From Salinicola acroporae (lineage in GTDB: Bacteria; Pseudomonadota; Gammaproteobacteria; Pseudomonadales; Halomonadaceae), in NCBI RefSeq assembly GCF_003206615.1, contig NZ_PZJW01000002.1, positions 1 to 64,000 on the forward strand: 64,000 nucleotides of DNA, written 5' to 3'. The notes under the pieces are model-generated. The model did not search any database, had not been told where the DNA came from, and worked only from the letters and a program-made list of their open reading frames with translations. Both the position numbers and the translations under genes were made by a program. Below are positions 54,580 through 63,899 of the stretch, one piece after another (the first letter of the stretch is position 1; each line of letters starts with the position of its first letter).

Positions 54580-55479
54580 ATGAGCGACGAGATCGAACTC
54601 AAACTGGCGCTATCATCCCAGGGCCCCGCCCTGCTGATCGAGCATCCGCTGCTCCGCACGTTGACCTCCCGCACGGTGTCGCTGGGTAACCAGTACTACG
54701 ACACCGCCGAATCGGCACTGCGATCGCGACGCGTCGCCCTTCGCGTCAGGCGCCAGGACGAGCGGCGTCTGCAGACGCTCAAGAGCGCCGCGCAGAGCCA
54801 CGGCGGCCTGTCGAGTCGCGGCGAATGGGAGTGGCCGCTGGACGGGGTCGAGTGCAACGCCGCCGGCCTCGACGTGAAGGGGCTTCGCGCCCTGGAGCAC
54901 CCCGCCCTCGCCGGGCTGGCGCTGGAGACGCTTCGGCCGGTCTTCACGACCGACTTCGAGCGCCGACTCTGGCATTACCGGGATGACGAGTGTGACATCG
55001 AGATCGCCCTCGACCAGGGCACCATTGATGTCGGGGCGGCCACCCTGCCGATCCGTGAGCTCGAACTCGAACTCAAGCGGGGGGATCCCGCATGTCTGTG
55101 GACGCTGGCCGACGCCTTGTGCGCGCCGGCCGATCCCTCCGCAGCGCCCCTGCCGGCACGCCCGGCCAATCACAGCAAGGCCAGCAGGGCGTCCAGCCTT
55201 GCCACTCGCTGGCCGGAGCCGACAGCCCCCGAACACGCCTCGGTGGATTCGCTGATCGACGCCATCGATAGCTGGCAGGACAGCCAGGACCGCGCCTGGC
55301 TCGCCAATGCCAAAGCCCAGTGCGAGCGACTGATCCAGCGATGGACCATCGACGACGACACCTCGCGCCGGCAGGCCGGCGAGCGAATCCTGGCGGACCT
55401 GCAGGAAGGAAACCTCCCCTGGCGAAGCCGGGACTGGCTGGCTCTTCGACAACTGGCCGGGCAAGCGCCGGACCGGTAG
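54580..55479 (+). CDS. CYTH-domain protein (inorganic triphosphatase-like)
   Basis: 299 residues. The diagnostic EIELK starts at residue 4 and sits at the head of the tunnel fold; YYDTAESALRSRRVALRVRRQ and TLKSAAQSHGGLSSRGEWE follow, with ELELELKRGD as the second acidic strand. The last about 110 residues are helical and Arg/Ala-rich, a shortened CHAD-like remnant or a separate tail. In enterobacteria the relative YgiF hydrolyses tripolyphosphate. It is divergent from the DUF47 gene, which suits a phosphate-related theme. Confidence 0.85.
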   Translation: MSDEIELKLALSSQGPALLIEHPLLRTLTSRTVSLGNQYYDTAESALRSRRVALRVRRQDERRLQTLKSAAQSHGGLSSRGEWEWPLDGVECNAAGLDVKGLRALEHPALAGLALETLRPVFTTDFERRLWHYRDDECDIEIALDQGTIDVGAATLPIRELELELKRGDPACLWTLADALCAPADPSAAPLPARPANHSKASRASSLATRWPEPTAPEHASVDSLIDAIDSWQDSQDRAWLANAKAQCERLIQRWTIDDDTSRRQAGERILADLQEGNLPWRSRDWLALRQLAGQAPDR

Positions 55480-55536
55480 CTGCCAGGACGCGAAGGAGCT
55501 GGACTTGCTGGAGCGGGGCCCGATCCAAGGCGTCGC

Positions 55537-57486
55537 TCAGGGCACGCGGAGCGATGTACCGCGAGCCAGTGACACCGAAGACAAGCCGGCCAGGTAAGGC
55601 TTGGGCGGTCGAAAGTCCTGTACCAGGCGATCCAGCGGCAGCGGCCGGGAGTAGATGTAACCCTGGATGTCGGTAGCGCCCCAGTCGTGCAGGATCTCCA
55701 GGGTCTCCCGCTCCTCGACACCCTCGACGACGATGCCGTAATCGAGACGCTGGCAGAGGGCGACCACCGCCGACAGCACGTGGCGCTTGCGGGGCAACGA
55801 GGTGACGTTCATCACCAGTTCGCGATCGATCTTGACCGTATCCATGGGCATCGAAGTCAGTTGGGCCAGCGAAGAGTAGCCGCTGCCGAAATCGTCGAGG
55901 GCGACGCTGATACCGGCCTCCCGAATCCGATCCAGGCTGTGGAACGCCTTGATGGGATCGCTGAGCACCGAGGTTTCGGTCACTTCGATCTGCAGCCGGG
56001 TATGGGGTACCCCGTGGCGCCTCGATGCCGCGATCATGTCATCGAGCAACCTCGGATCCATCAACTGACGGGTGGACAGGTTCACGCTGAGCAGGAAATC
56101 ACCGCCGAAACGCTCGCGCACGATGTCGTCCCGCAGCAGCGGTAGGGCCTGCTCCATCAGCATCTCCCACAGCGGCGCGATCAGCCCGGAGCGCTCCGCG
56201 ACCTCGATGAAACTCGCCGGCGCCACGATGCCCTCCGTCGGATCGTACAGCCGCATCAAGGCCTCGAAGCCGCGGACCTCGCCCGTCGATGAATCGACGA
56301 TCGGCTGCACGAAGCAGCGCACGCCGTTCGTCGCCAATGCCCCGCGGATCAACTGTTCCGCACGGCTGTTCTGGCGCTCCCACTGGCGTAGCGACTCGCT
56401 GTAGTAGCGCCGCGAACCGACGTCGGACAGGCGCGCGTTGGCCAGCGCCAGGCGGGACTGGTGACGCCACTCGTCCACGCTCACCGGCTCGGCTGGATCA
56501 AGCACGGCCACCCCGCTGACATGCGACAGCCAGACCTGCTGCCCGTCGATCTCCACCGGCTGCGAAAGCAACGCCTCGAGCGGTTCGAGGGCTTCGTCCA
56601 GCCGCGCGACCTCGTCGGTCTCGAACACCATGGCGAAGGTATGTTCCGGCAGCGCGATCAACGCCACTCTGGGTGGCAACTGCTGGCGCATTCGCTGGAC
56701 CAGCCTGCGTAGTGCGCCGACGGCATCATCGACGGCGATGCCGTCGAACAACGACGCCACGTTGAGCAGCTGGAATTTGACCAGCGCCAGCGGCGGCCGT
56801 GGCGAGCGCACCAGACACTCCTGCAGGAGCAATTCGAGATAGGCACCGTTGGGCAGCAGCGTCATCGGATCGCCGAGCCGCTGCTCCGTGGTGTCGGTCT
56901 GGGTGCCGGCCATGCGAATGGCCACCCCGCGCTCGTTGCGCTGGCACAGACCTCGACACAGCACCATCCGCCAGGCGCCGCGCGCGTCACGGATGCGGTA
57001 TTCGACGGTCACCGAGGCGGTAAGGCCGTCGAGGTGCTGGTAGAGCGACCGCTGTACGTCGGCACGGTCGTCTTCGTGGATGAGGGCCAGCCAGTCGTCG
57101 AGTCCACGCCGTCCTTCGTCGTGCGGCAGTCCCAGCATGCTCGACCATCGTTGAGAGAGCGTGAGCTGGCCGCTGTCGATATCCCACTCCCAGACCCCGT
57201 CGTTGGTCGCCGTCAGTACCAGGTTCAGGCGCTGGGTTCGCTCCTGCACCCGGCTTTCGAGCTCATCGCGGGACGCCTTGAGATCGCGGATCGTACGACG
57301 CACTGAATCGAGCACGAAATTATTGAGCTGCGCCATCTTCTGCAGCGCGATCTCATCGCTGTCGGTATGGACGTGAAATTCGAACTGGCCATCGACCGCC
57401 TGGCACAGCTGGTTGCTGATGGAGTCGATCTCCGCGATCAGATGCCGTTCGCGCGCTTCGGCGTCGGTCAAGGATGCGTCACTCAT
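55537..57486 (-). CDS. PAS-degenerate GGDEF-EAL phosphodiesterase
   Basis: 649 residues. N-terminal coiled coil (about 1-90), a PAS domain (about 95-215: LNLVLTATNDGVWEWDIDSGQL), a GGDEF-like domain without its signature (LPEHTF stands where GGDEF should be), then an EAL domain (about 400-640) with FEALMRL, LSVNLSTRQL, QIEVTETSV, ALDDFGSGYSSL, KIDRELV and VEGVEERETLE intact. It should hydrolyse cyclic di-GMP. The ATG overlaps the stop of the H-NOX-like gene (ATGA), so the sensor and the enzyme are made together. Confidence 0.9.
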   Translation of the reverse strand: MSDASLTDAEARERHLIAEIDSISNQLCQAVDGQFEFHVHTDSDEIALQKMAQLNNFVLDSVRRTIRDLKASRDELESRVQERTQRLNLVLTATNDGVWEWDIDSGQLTLSQRWSSMLGLPHDEGRRGLDDWLALIHEDDRADVQRSLYQHLDGLTASVTVEYRIRDARGAWRMVLCRGLCQRNERGVAIRMAGTQTDTTEQRLGDPMTLLPNGAYLELLLQECLVRSPRPPLALVKFQLLNVASLFDGIAVDDAVGALRRLVQRMRQQLPPRVALIALPEHTFAMVFETDEVARLDEALEPLEALLSQPVEIDGQQVWLSHVSGVAVLDPAEPVSVDEWRHQSRLALANARLSDVGSRRYYSESLRQWERQNSRAEQLIRGALATNGVRCFVQPIVDSSTGEVRGFEALMRLYDPTEGIVAPASFIEVAERSGLIAPLWEMLMEQALPLLRDDIVRERFGGDFLLSVNLSTRQLMDPRLLDDMIAASRRHGVPHTRLQIEVTETSVLSDPIKAFHSLDRIREAGISVALDDFGSGYSSLAQLTSMPMDTVKIDRELVMNVTSLPRKRHVLSAVVALCQRLDYGIVVEGVEERETLEILHDWGATDIQGYIYSRPLPLDRLVQDFRPPKPYLAGLSSVSLARGTSLRVP

Positions 57487-58049
57487 GGCGCCGGCGCCTC
57501 CCCGAAGGTCATCTCGAAACGGCAACCGTCATCGCCCCGATGTCGACATTGGGTCTCAACGATGGTGCCGGTTTGCGCATACTCCTCGAGAATTCGCGAA
57601 AACAGCGCGTGATAGAGCGAGCAGAGCCCGTTGCCCGAGCGATACGCCACCACCAGACGCGACGGTGCCTGCTCGACGATACGAAACTTGTCGCTGACCC
57701 GGCCCCGGAGTTCGGGATCGCGAATGCCGGCACCGATCGAGGCATGGATGGCAGGCTGACGGGTCAGGAAGGCTTGCGCCGACTCCGCCATCGAGAAGAA
57801 CATGGGGTAGTGTCGGCGTGTCCACTTGACGAACAGGTCCGCATACAGCGCCATCAACGCCTCGTGGTCGAGTTGCAGGTAATCGCCAGCGGCAGCGAAG
57901 AAAGCCAGCGTATCGGCGTCGTCGTAATCGACGTCTATCCGCCGCCCCAACGAGACCAGGCCGGCCTGGGCGGCGATGGAGTCGACGACCGAGGCGCCGT
58001 AGCGGGTTTCGATATGGTCGATGAGCACGCGCTGAATCAATCCGATCAT
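57483..58049 (-). CDS. H-NOX-like heme NO/O2-binding protein, atypical
   Basis: 188 residues. The H-NOX (HNOB) opening GLIQRVLIDHIETRYG and the later LDHEALMALYADLFVKW match the family. The proximal His is at residue 102 (PAIHASIG), exactly where H-NOX proteins place it. The YxSxR motif that binds heme propionates reads YRSGN (136-140), so the Arg is replaced by Asn. The end, RGDDGCRFEMTF, has a Cys and resembles V4R/4-vinyl-reductase-like domains. It overlaps the EAL gene by four bases. H-NOX proteins commonly regulate cyclic di-GMP enzymes, and here I infer NO or oxygen control of the phosphodiesterase. Confidence 0.75.
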   Translation of the reverse strand: MIGLIQRVLIDHIETRYGASVVDSIAAQAGLVSLGRRIDVDYDDADTLAFFAAAGDYLQLDHEALMALYADLFVKWTRRHYPMFFSMAESAQAFLTRQPAIHASIGAGIRDPELRGRVSDKFRIVEQAPSRLVVAYRSGNGLCSLYHALFSRILEEYAQTGTIVETQCRHRGDDGCRFEMTFGEAPAP

Positions 58050-58262
58050 GGCAAGACCACTCTGGAGTCTGTTACCGCTCCGACATCGGTCAGCGGTGCC
58101 ACGCTACTTGGTCGCTTTCCGCAGGATGCAGGCGATGGTCGCCGGCGTTATCGAAGTATCATTAGCATTATCGGCGGTCGAATCACGAAGTTGAGTGCCG
58201 CCTGCATCCATTATCGAGCGCACTCGATGCGCCGCCTATCACCAGGGACAGGAACTGACTTG

Positions 58263-59165
58263 ATGCAATCGGGCGATTCACAGCTACGCAAGCGGCTGTT
58301 TCAAATCATCTTCGAATCGGACACACCGCAAGCGAAGGCTTTCGATATCGTTCTGATCACGCTGATCCTGGTGAGCGTGGGAATCGTCTTTCTCGATAGC
58401 GTGCCGGGTCTGCATGCACGCTACGGAAGAATCTTCTATTTCATCGAATGGGCGTTCACCCTGATCTTCACGCTGGAACTGGCGCTCAGGCTCTACTGCC
58501 TCGACCGCCCCTTGCGCTACCTGCGCAGCTTCTACGGGGTGCTGGACCTGCTCGCCATACTCCCGACCTGGCTTGCCCTGTTCATACCCGGCGCACAATC
58601 GCTGCTGGTGGTCAGGGTGCTGAGGGTGCTGCGCGTGTTCCGGGTCCTGCGACTGATGGAGTTCGTCGGCGAGGGTCGCATGCTGGTGGAAGCGCTGCAG
58701 CGCAGCCAACGCAAGATCCTGCTGTTCCTGACGACCATATTGCTGATCATCACCATCTTCGGCGCGCTGATCTACATGATCGAACCGCCGGAGGCCGGTT
58801 TCACCAGCATGCCAAGGGCCATGTACTGGGCGATCGTCACGCTGACCACCGTCGGATACGGCGATATCGCACCGGTGACGCCACTGGGGCAGTTCATCTC
58901 TGCGGTCATGATGATTCTCGGCTATTCGATCATCGCCGTCCCAACCGGGGTCTTCTCCGCCGAGGTGATTCGGTCGATCCAGCGCGAGCGCTACTCGGAC
59001 GAAGCCTGTCCGGGCTGCGGTCACGAGGGACACGAACGCGGGGCCAAGTACTGCCGTTTCTGCGGCACCTGGCTCGATGAAGAGACCGAGGACCCCAACG
59101 CGCCCTCCAGCGAGACTTCCGACACGACGTCGGAATCTCCCGAGGCGCACGAGAAAGGCGATTGA
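58263..59165 (+). CDS. Voltage-gated potassium channel with C-terminal zinc-ribbon-like tail
   Basis: 300 residues from the ATG at 58263 (CAGGAA upstream; longer in-frame extension is not protein-like). Six helices. S4 is VLRVLRVFRVLRLMEF (about 119-134), with Arg at every third position. The pore is MYWAIVTLTTVGYGDIAPV, with filter TVGYGD at 196-201. After S6 the cytosolic tail has CPGCG and CRFCG (Cys 249, 252, 264, 267), a four-Cys zinc ribbon, and ends in an acidic Ser/Thr/Glu/Asp stretch. The ribbon could sense zinc or redox state. It stands alone, divergent from the H-NOX gene. Confidence 0.87.
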   Translation: MQSGDSQLRKRLFQIIFESDTPQAKAFDIVLITLILVSVGIVFLDSVPGLHARYGRIFYFIEWAFTLIFTLELALRLYCLDRPLRYLRSFYGVLDLLAILPTWLALFIPGAQSLLVVRVLRVLRVFRVLRLMEFVGEGRMLVEALQRSQRKILLFLTTILLIITIFGALIYMIEPPEAGFTSMPRAMYWAIVTLTTVGYGDIAPVTPLGQFISAVMMILGYSIIAVPTGVFSAEVIRSIQRERYSDEACPGCGHEGHERGAKYCRFCGTWLDEETEDPNAPSSETSDTTSESPEAHEKGD

Positions 59166-59276
59166 ATTGAAGCCATGGGGCGACCGCAACGTTAACTTTT
59201 GTCATCAAACTGTGACACAAGAACGACAGACTCCCACGACGCCGCGTCAGGCTGTTCGTCATTATCGGGAGTTGTC

Positions 59277-60944
59277 ATGCAATCGCCTCGTCCTACGCTC
59301 CGCAGTGGCCTCGTTGCCATGCTGCTGCTGTTCGCGCTGCTGATGTCGGTCATCGGCGGCGGCAGCTATCTCGCCATGAAACAGGCGCGAAACGCCTTCG
59401 ATTCGGTCTATACCCTCAATGTGGTGCAGCTCGGTATGGCGCGCGAACTCTATGCCGAACTGCTGCAGACCCGAGTCCTGCTGGACAGCTATCAGACCGA
59501 TTACAACCGCCTGCGCGTCAAGCCCGCCAAGCAGACCTGGGCCCAGGCCCAGGCCACCTTCGCGAGCGCGAAGCAGCGCCTCGCGGAGATGCCCCCGGCA
59601 CCCCCCGACGCGCCGGGCAGCGATCTCGCCGATCGCTTCCAGGCGCTGATCGACGACGGCATCCAGCCCGGCTTCGATACGCTGAAGGCGTGGGATGTCT
59701 CGGCCTACCAAGCGAGTGTGAAGCAGGCCAACGATCTGACCGCCGCGGTGGATGCCAGTCTTGCCAGCTTGTCCGCCACCGCCAAAGCCAATGCGGTGGC
59801 GGGAGCGGCGGCCATGGCGCGCGACGTGCATCTCCTGCAGGTCGGGCTGACCACGGCGACCGTGGTCACGCTGGCGTTGATCCTGTTCGCCTTCTTCATG
59901 TTCCAGCGCCACCTGTTGCGCCCGCTGGGCGACGTGAGGCGACACTGCGCCGACATCGCCCAGGGCGATCTCAGCCAACGCCTGTCGCCCCGGGGCGCGA
60001 GGGAGATGCGGCTGCTCAAGTCCGGCGTCGATGCGATGCAGGTCGCGCTGCTGGAATTGGTCTCGCAACTGCAGCGGGAAAGCCGGGCGGTACGAGGCGA
60101 TGCCCAGGAGTTGATCGAGGCCAGCCACGCACTGAACGACCAGAGCCGGCAACAAGCCCAGGCACTCCAGCAGACGACCGCCAGCATGGAGGAGATCACC
60201 GCCACCGTCTCGCATACCGCGGATCATGCCGACCAGGGCCAGGCGCTGTCGGAGGAGAACCGGCGCCGGATCGATGCCAGCGGCGATCAGGTCTCGACGG
60301 CCGTCGTCGAGATCGAAGCGGCTCGGGCCCGCTCGGAATCGTCGCTGGAAGTGATCGGGATGATCGACTCGCTGGCCTTCCAGACCAACCTGCTGGCACT
60401 CAATGCGTCGGTCGAGGCGGCCCGAGCCGGGGCACAGGGTCGAGGGTTCGCCGTGGTGGCCGAGGAGGTTCGCAGCCTGTCGGCGCGCTCTGCCGAGGCC
60501 GCCAGGACCATCCGGGCCCAGATCGAGGGGACGCACATCCAGGTCAGGAAAGGCGCCCAGGTATTGACCCAGGCCAAGGAGACGATGGCCACCGCCGTGC
60601 GGTCCGGCCAGCACCTCGACCAGTTGCTGGAGGGTATCGCGCTGTCGTGCCGGCAGCAGCGAGACGGCATTCATCAGATCGATCAGGCCATCAACGCCAT
60701 CGACATCGCCACCCAGCGCAACGTTGCGCTGGCGGAACGCACGCTCAGGGCCACCCAGGAACTGGACGCCCGGGCGCAGCGCCAGCAGGAGCAATGCAAT
60801 CGGTTCACGCTGGAGGCGCCAGTGGCGGAACTCGACGCCGGGATGCAGGCGAGCGCCGAGCCGGATAGCATGGAGCTGGCCGAGGATCGGCCCCGCCTCC
60901 CCGTGAAACGGCACCACGAGGCACAGGCGGCGCTGCCGGTTTGA
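59277..60944 (+). CDS. Methyl-accepting chemotaxis protein
   Basis: 555 residues. N-terminal helix ([19 protein letters not shown]), a four-helix-bundle periplasmic domain (about 35-190, TarH type: [20 protein letters not shown]), second helix ([18 protein letters not shown]), HAMP, then the cytoplasmic signalling domain with the conserved hairpin tip [37 protein letters not shown]. It ends in an acidic tail, without the NWETF receptor pentapeptide. Ligand unknown. It lies 112 bases after the potassium channel gene and has its own ribosome site (GGGAG). Confidence 0.9.
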   Translation: MQSPRPTLRSGLVAMLLLFALLMSVIGGGSYLAMKQARNAFDSVYTLNVVQLGMARELYAELLQTRVLLDSYQTDYNRLRVKPAKQTWAQAQATFASAKQRLAEMPPAPPDAPGSDLADRFQALIDDGIQPGFDTLKAWDVSAYQASVKQANDLTAAVDASLASLSATAKANAVAGAAAMARDVHLLQVGLTTATVVTLALILFAFFMFQRHLLRPLGDVRRHCADIAQGDLSQRLSPRGAREMRLLKSGVDAMQVALLELVSQLQRESRAVRGDAQELIEASHALNDQSRQQAQALQQTTASMEEITATVSHTADHADQGQALSEENRRRIDASGDQVSTAVVEIEAARARSESSLEVIGMIDSLAFQTNLLALNASVEAARAGAQGRGFAVVAEEVRSLSARSAEAARTIRAQIEGTHIQVRKGAQVLTQAKETMATAVRSGQHLDQLLEGIALSCRQQRDGIHQIDQAINAIDIATQRNVALAERTLRATQELDARAQRQQEQCNRFTLEAPVAELDAGMQASAEPDSMELAEDRPRLPVKRHHEAQAALPV

Positions 60945-61266
60945 CAGCGACACAGGCTCCTTCTCGGAAGACATGTCGGATGCGCGGTTTGCCAGACAAG
61001 TCACGAGGAGGCGTCATATCGGAGTCCATGGCAACGACGAGCAACGCCCGCCTGTGAGCAGCTCGCACAGCGCCAGGCGCCGATATCATCGAATGGTATT
61101 CGTTGAGAGACCGCGCGAGGCCAGGCACCGCCGGGACAACGGCGGAGAATCTCCGCGGTGCAGCCGCCTGTTTCCGGCCGGGCCACGATGCCTCAAGGGG
61201 CGCGTAGCCATGTTTCGCGCCTGCCCTGCTTCCCTGCCACCGTGCCGCCAGCTCAAGGACACTTCA
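60945..61266. other. Intergenic stretch with no gene seen
   Basis: 322 bases without a supported ORF. Small GC-rich inverted repeats (such as GCCGGGACAACGGC near 61130) can fold, but I recognise no riboswitch or RNA family. Confidence 0.5.
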
Positions 61267-62067
61267 ATGCACGAGACCAACAGCACGACCCACAAGAACA
61301 GCTCCCGGCGTCGACTCTCATGGGCGGTAGCAACGACCGGCTTGATGCTGGGTATCGCCTCGATCTCCCAGGCCGCTGCCGCCGATGACGCCTGCGCCCC
61401 CGAGGCCTACGCGATGGCCCTTCGCTACCAGCAGCAGTCGGCCGAAGTCGATGCCCTGCAGCGACAGAGCTACGCCCTGGCCACGGCGAGATTGCAGCAG
61501 AAGATCGCCGCTCACCCCGAGGCGGACAACCTGGCGATCATGACCGACCTGGACGAGACCGTCATCGACAACTCGGCGCTCCTGGTTCGCGACATGCAGG
61601 CCTGTCACGACTTCACCGGCTGGGATACCTGGAAGGTATGGGAGCGCGAGGGACACCCACGGCTGATTCCCGGTGCGCGCAAGTTCCTGAATTACGCCGA
61701 CTCCCAGGGTGTGACGATTTTCTATGTTTCCGACCGCTACGAGGAGAACAAGGCGTCGACGCTCGCGACGCTACGCTCGCTGCACCTTCCCCAGGTCAAT
61801 GACGCCCAGGTACGGCTGCTGGGCCCCTCGAAGGGAGAGCGGCGTGCCGCCATCGAGCGCGATCACGACCTGGTCCTGCAACTGGGCGATTCGCTGGCCG
61901 ACTTCTCCAGCGATTTCCATCACGCCGACCTGAAGGATCAGCACCGGCTGGTGGCCGAGGACGATGCCCATTTCGGCGATGACTGGATCATGTTCCCCAA
62001 CGCCAGTTACGGCAGTTGGAGCGACGCCGATCTCGAGGCATGGGCAGCGCCCCTGAAGACTCGCTAG
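61267..62067 (+). CDS. Secreted acid phosphatase, class C / P4 (HAD) type
   Basis: 266 residues from the ATG at 61267 (CAAGGAC upstream). A signal peptide (LSWAVATTGLMLGIASISQAAA) leads to the periplasm; there is no lipobox. The HAD motifs are complete: MTDLDETVIDNSAL, FYVSDRYEENKAST, a conserved Lys in LGPSKGERRAAI, and LGDSLADFSSD. It matches the e(P4)/class C acid phosphatase group, which removes phosphate from nucleotides in the periplasm. The neighbourhood has no transporter for the product. Confidence 0.85.
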   Translation: MHETNSTTHKNSSRRRLSWAVATTGLMLGIASISQAAAADDACAPEAYAMALRYQQQSAEVDALQRQSYALATARLQQKIAAHPEADNLAIMTDLDETVIDNSALLVRDMQACHDFTGWDTWKVWEREGHPRLIPGARKFLNYADSQGVTIFYVSDRYEENKASTLATLRSLHLPQVNDAQVRLLGPSKGERRAAIERDHDLVLQLGDSLADFSSDFHHADLKDQHRLVAEDDAHFGDDWIMFPNASYGSWSDADLEAWAAPLKTR

Positions 62068-62129
62068 CGCGGGAGGCGGGACACCGCACGTCCCGCCCTT
62101 GATGGCGGCCAGCCCGCTGCCGGGTCCGC

Positions 62130-62750
62130 TCAGCGGAAAGGCGCCGGATCTCCGCGCCCTTCCCGCACGACCACGGGAGGGATCTCGCGCAGATCGACCA
62201 CCGTGGTCGGCTCCAACTGGCAGGCGCCGCCGTCGATGATCAGGTCCAGGTGGGCGCCGAGCCGCTCGCGAATCTCTTCCGGGTCGGTCATCGGCCATGT
62301 CTCTCCCACCGGGATCAAGGTCACGCTCATCAGCGGCTCGCCCAGGGCATCGAGTAGCGCATGGGTGATCTTGTGATCCGGCACGCGCACGCCGATCGAA
62401 CGGCGCTTGGGGTGCAGCAGCAATCTCGGCACTTCGCTGGTGGCGCTGAGGATGAAGGTATAGGCACCAGGGGTATGCGACTTGAGCAGCCGGAAGACGC
62501 TGTTGTCGACCTTGGCATAGGTGCCGATCTCCGAGAGATCGGAACAGACCAGGGTGAAGTTGTGACGGTCATCGAGCTGGCGTAGCCACTTGATCTTCTC
62601 GATCGCCTTCTTCTCGCCCAACCGGCAACCCAGGGCATAACCCGAATCGGTGGGATAGGCGACCACGCCGCCCTGGCGCAGGATCTCGATGGCCTGGTCG
62701 ATCAGGCGTTTCTGCGGGTTCTGCGAATGAATCTGGAAGAATTGGGTCAT
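62130..62750 (-). CDS. yciO: YciO family, Sua5/YrdC-like protein
   Basis: 206 residues from the ATG at 62750, preceded by AGGAGAG. The YrdC-like fold is clear: GGVVAYPTDSGYALGCRLGEKKAIEKIKWLRQLD, FTLVCSDLSEIGTYAKVDN, PGAYTFILSA, KRRSIGVRVPDHKI and DLIIDGGACQLEPTTVVDL. It is the YciO subgroup, a paralogue of the tRNA-threonylcarbamoyladenosine enzyme TsaC; its exact role is not settled. The RNase AM gene lies just upstream in the same direction, an arrangement shared with E. coli and its relatives. Confidence 0.92.
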   Translation of the reverse strand: MTQFFQIHSQNPQKRLIDQAIEILRQGGVVAYPTDSGYALGCRLGEKKAIEKIKWLRQLDDRHNFTLVCSDLSEIGTYAKVDNSVFRLLKSHTPGAYTFILSATSEVPRLLLHPKRRSIGVRVPDHKITHALLDALGEPLMSVTLIPVGETWPMTDPEEIRERLGAHLDLIIDGGACQLEPTTVVDLREIPPVVVREGRGDPAPFR

Positions 62751-62865
62751 CTCACGCTCTCCTGGAACCGCTGTCGAAATCTGCCGCCCCCGAAACGTCA
62801 CGGCCGTCCAGGGGACTGCCGCTGTCTTCAGGCCGTTACTGCTTCACAGGGTAACAGACGCGGCG

Positions 62866-63795
62866 CTACTCGCCGCCGGCAAAGCGTCGCAACGCCGGGT
62901 GACACCAGACCGGCCTGACGTGGGAACGCGGCGGCGGGCTGATCGTTCCCGGCGCCAGAGGGCCTCCCGGGTAATGAAAGTCGCTGCCGACGGACCCGTA
63001 AAGCCCGTGGAAATCGAGCTGGCGAGCCAAGTCGTGGGTCGTGTCCGGGTTCTGATAGCCGCTGACCAGTTCCGCCGCTTCGCCACCGGCATCGATGAAG
63101 GCCGAGAACATCAGGTCGCGCTTGCGCCGGGTCATGCCGTAGCGCAACGGATGCGCAACGACGGCGACCCCGCCGGCATCGCGAATCCATCCGACGACCG
63201 TGGCAAGTTCGGGCCAGTGCATCTTGACGTCCCCCCGCTTGCCGGCGCCCAGGTAACGCTTGAAGGCGGTCTTGACGTCCGGCACCACGCCGGCGGCAAC
63301 CAGAGCCGCTGCGAAATCCGGCCGCCCCAGTGGGCGCTCACTTCCCGCTGCCTGGCGTGCCCTGGCGAGGCCATCGGCGAGGCCGACCTTCTCCAGGCGA
63401 TGGGCGATCTCCCGCGCTCGCCTGTCGCGGGCGAGTCCCAGCGTCGTCAGCCCCTCCTCCAGCGCCGGGGAGACGCCCTCGGGCAGCAGCGCCACGATAT
63501 GCAGGGCGATACCGCGCCATTGGCAGGAAAGCTCGGCCGCCGCCAGCAGGGAGAGACCATGAAGCCGGCATTGCGCAGCCGCCTCCTCGACGCCGTCGAC
63601 GGTGTCGTGGTCGGTCAGGGCGACATGCGTCAAGCCACGCGCGTGACACAGGTCCGCCAGAGAGGCGGGCGAGAGCTTGCCGTCGGAAGCCGTGGAATGC
63701 AGATGCAAGTCGATCCCTCGAATACCTTCCAGCGTATCGGACAGCACGGTCGAGCGGGCCTCGGGGTCATCGGTGGGAAAAACGCTCATGGGCAT
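62866..63795 (-). CDS. rnm: PHP-domain 5'-3' exoribonuclease RNase AM (YciV/TrpH)
   Basis: 309 residues from the ATG at 63795 (63789 is a close alternative). The PHP metal motifs are complete: IDLHLHSTASDGKLSP, ALTDHDTVDGVEEA, AELSCQWRGIALHIVAL, AVVAHPLRYGMTRRK and GSDFHYPG. This is the YciV/TrpH family, shown in E. coli to remove 5' nucleotides from RNA and to help mature ribosomal RNA. It is read toward yciO, 115 bases on, and is divergent from yciB. Confidence 0.9.
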   Translation of the reverse strand: MPMSVFPTDDPEARSTVLSDTLEGIRGIDLHLHSTASDGKLSPASLADLCHARGLTHVALTDHDTVDGVEEAAAQCRLHGLSLLAAAELSCQWRGIALHIVALLPEGVSPALEEGLTTLGLARDRRAREIAHRLEKVGLADGLARARQAAGSERPLGRPDFAAALVAAGVVPDVKTAFKRYLGAGKRGDVKMHWPELATVVGWIRDAGGVAVVAHPLRYGMTRRKRDLMFSAFIDAGGEAAELVSGYQNPDTTHDLARQLDFHGLYGSVGSDFHYPGGPLAPGTISPPPRSHVRPVWCHPALRRFAGGE

Positions 63796-63899
63796 GACGC
63801 CAGCCAGCGTCTTTGTCAGAATAGATCGACTATGGTGAGGGGCGCGGCGAACGGGGTCAATCGTCCGCGCCATCACCACCCGCCGGAGGCCCAGTCCGT

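Noticed and set aside
57474-58262. N-terminal extension of the potassium channel
   Set aside because: It overlaps the H-NOX-like gene in the other direction and has no membrane or known domain; 58263 has a ribosome site and a normal channel N-terminus.
60945-61266. Possible riboswitch before the acid phosphatase gene
   Set aside because: The GC-rich inverted repeats do not match cobalamin, cyclic di-GMP or other conserved cores that I know.
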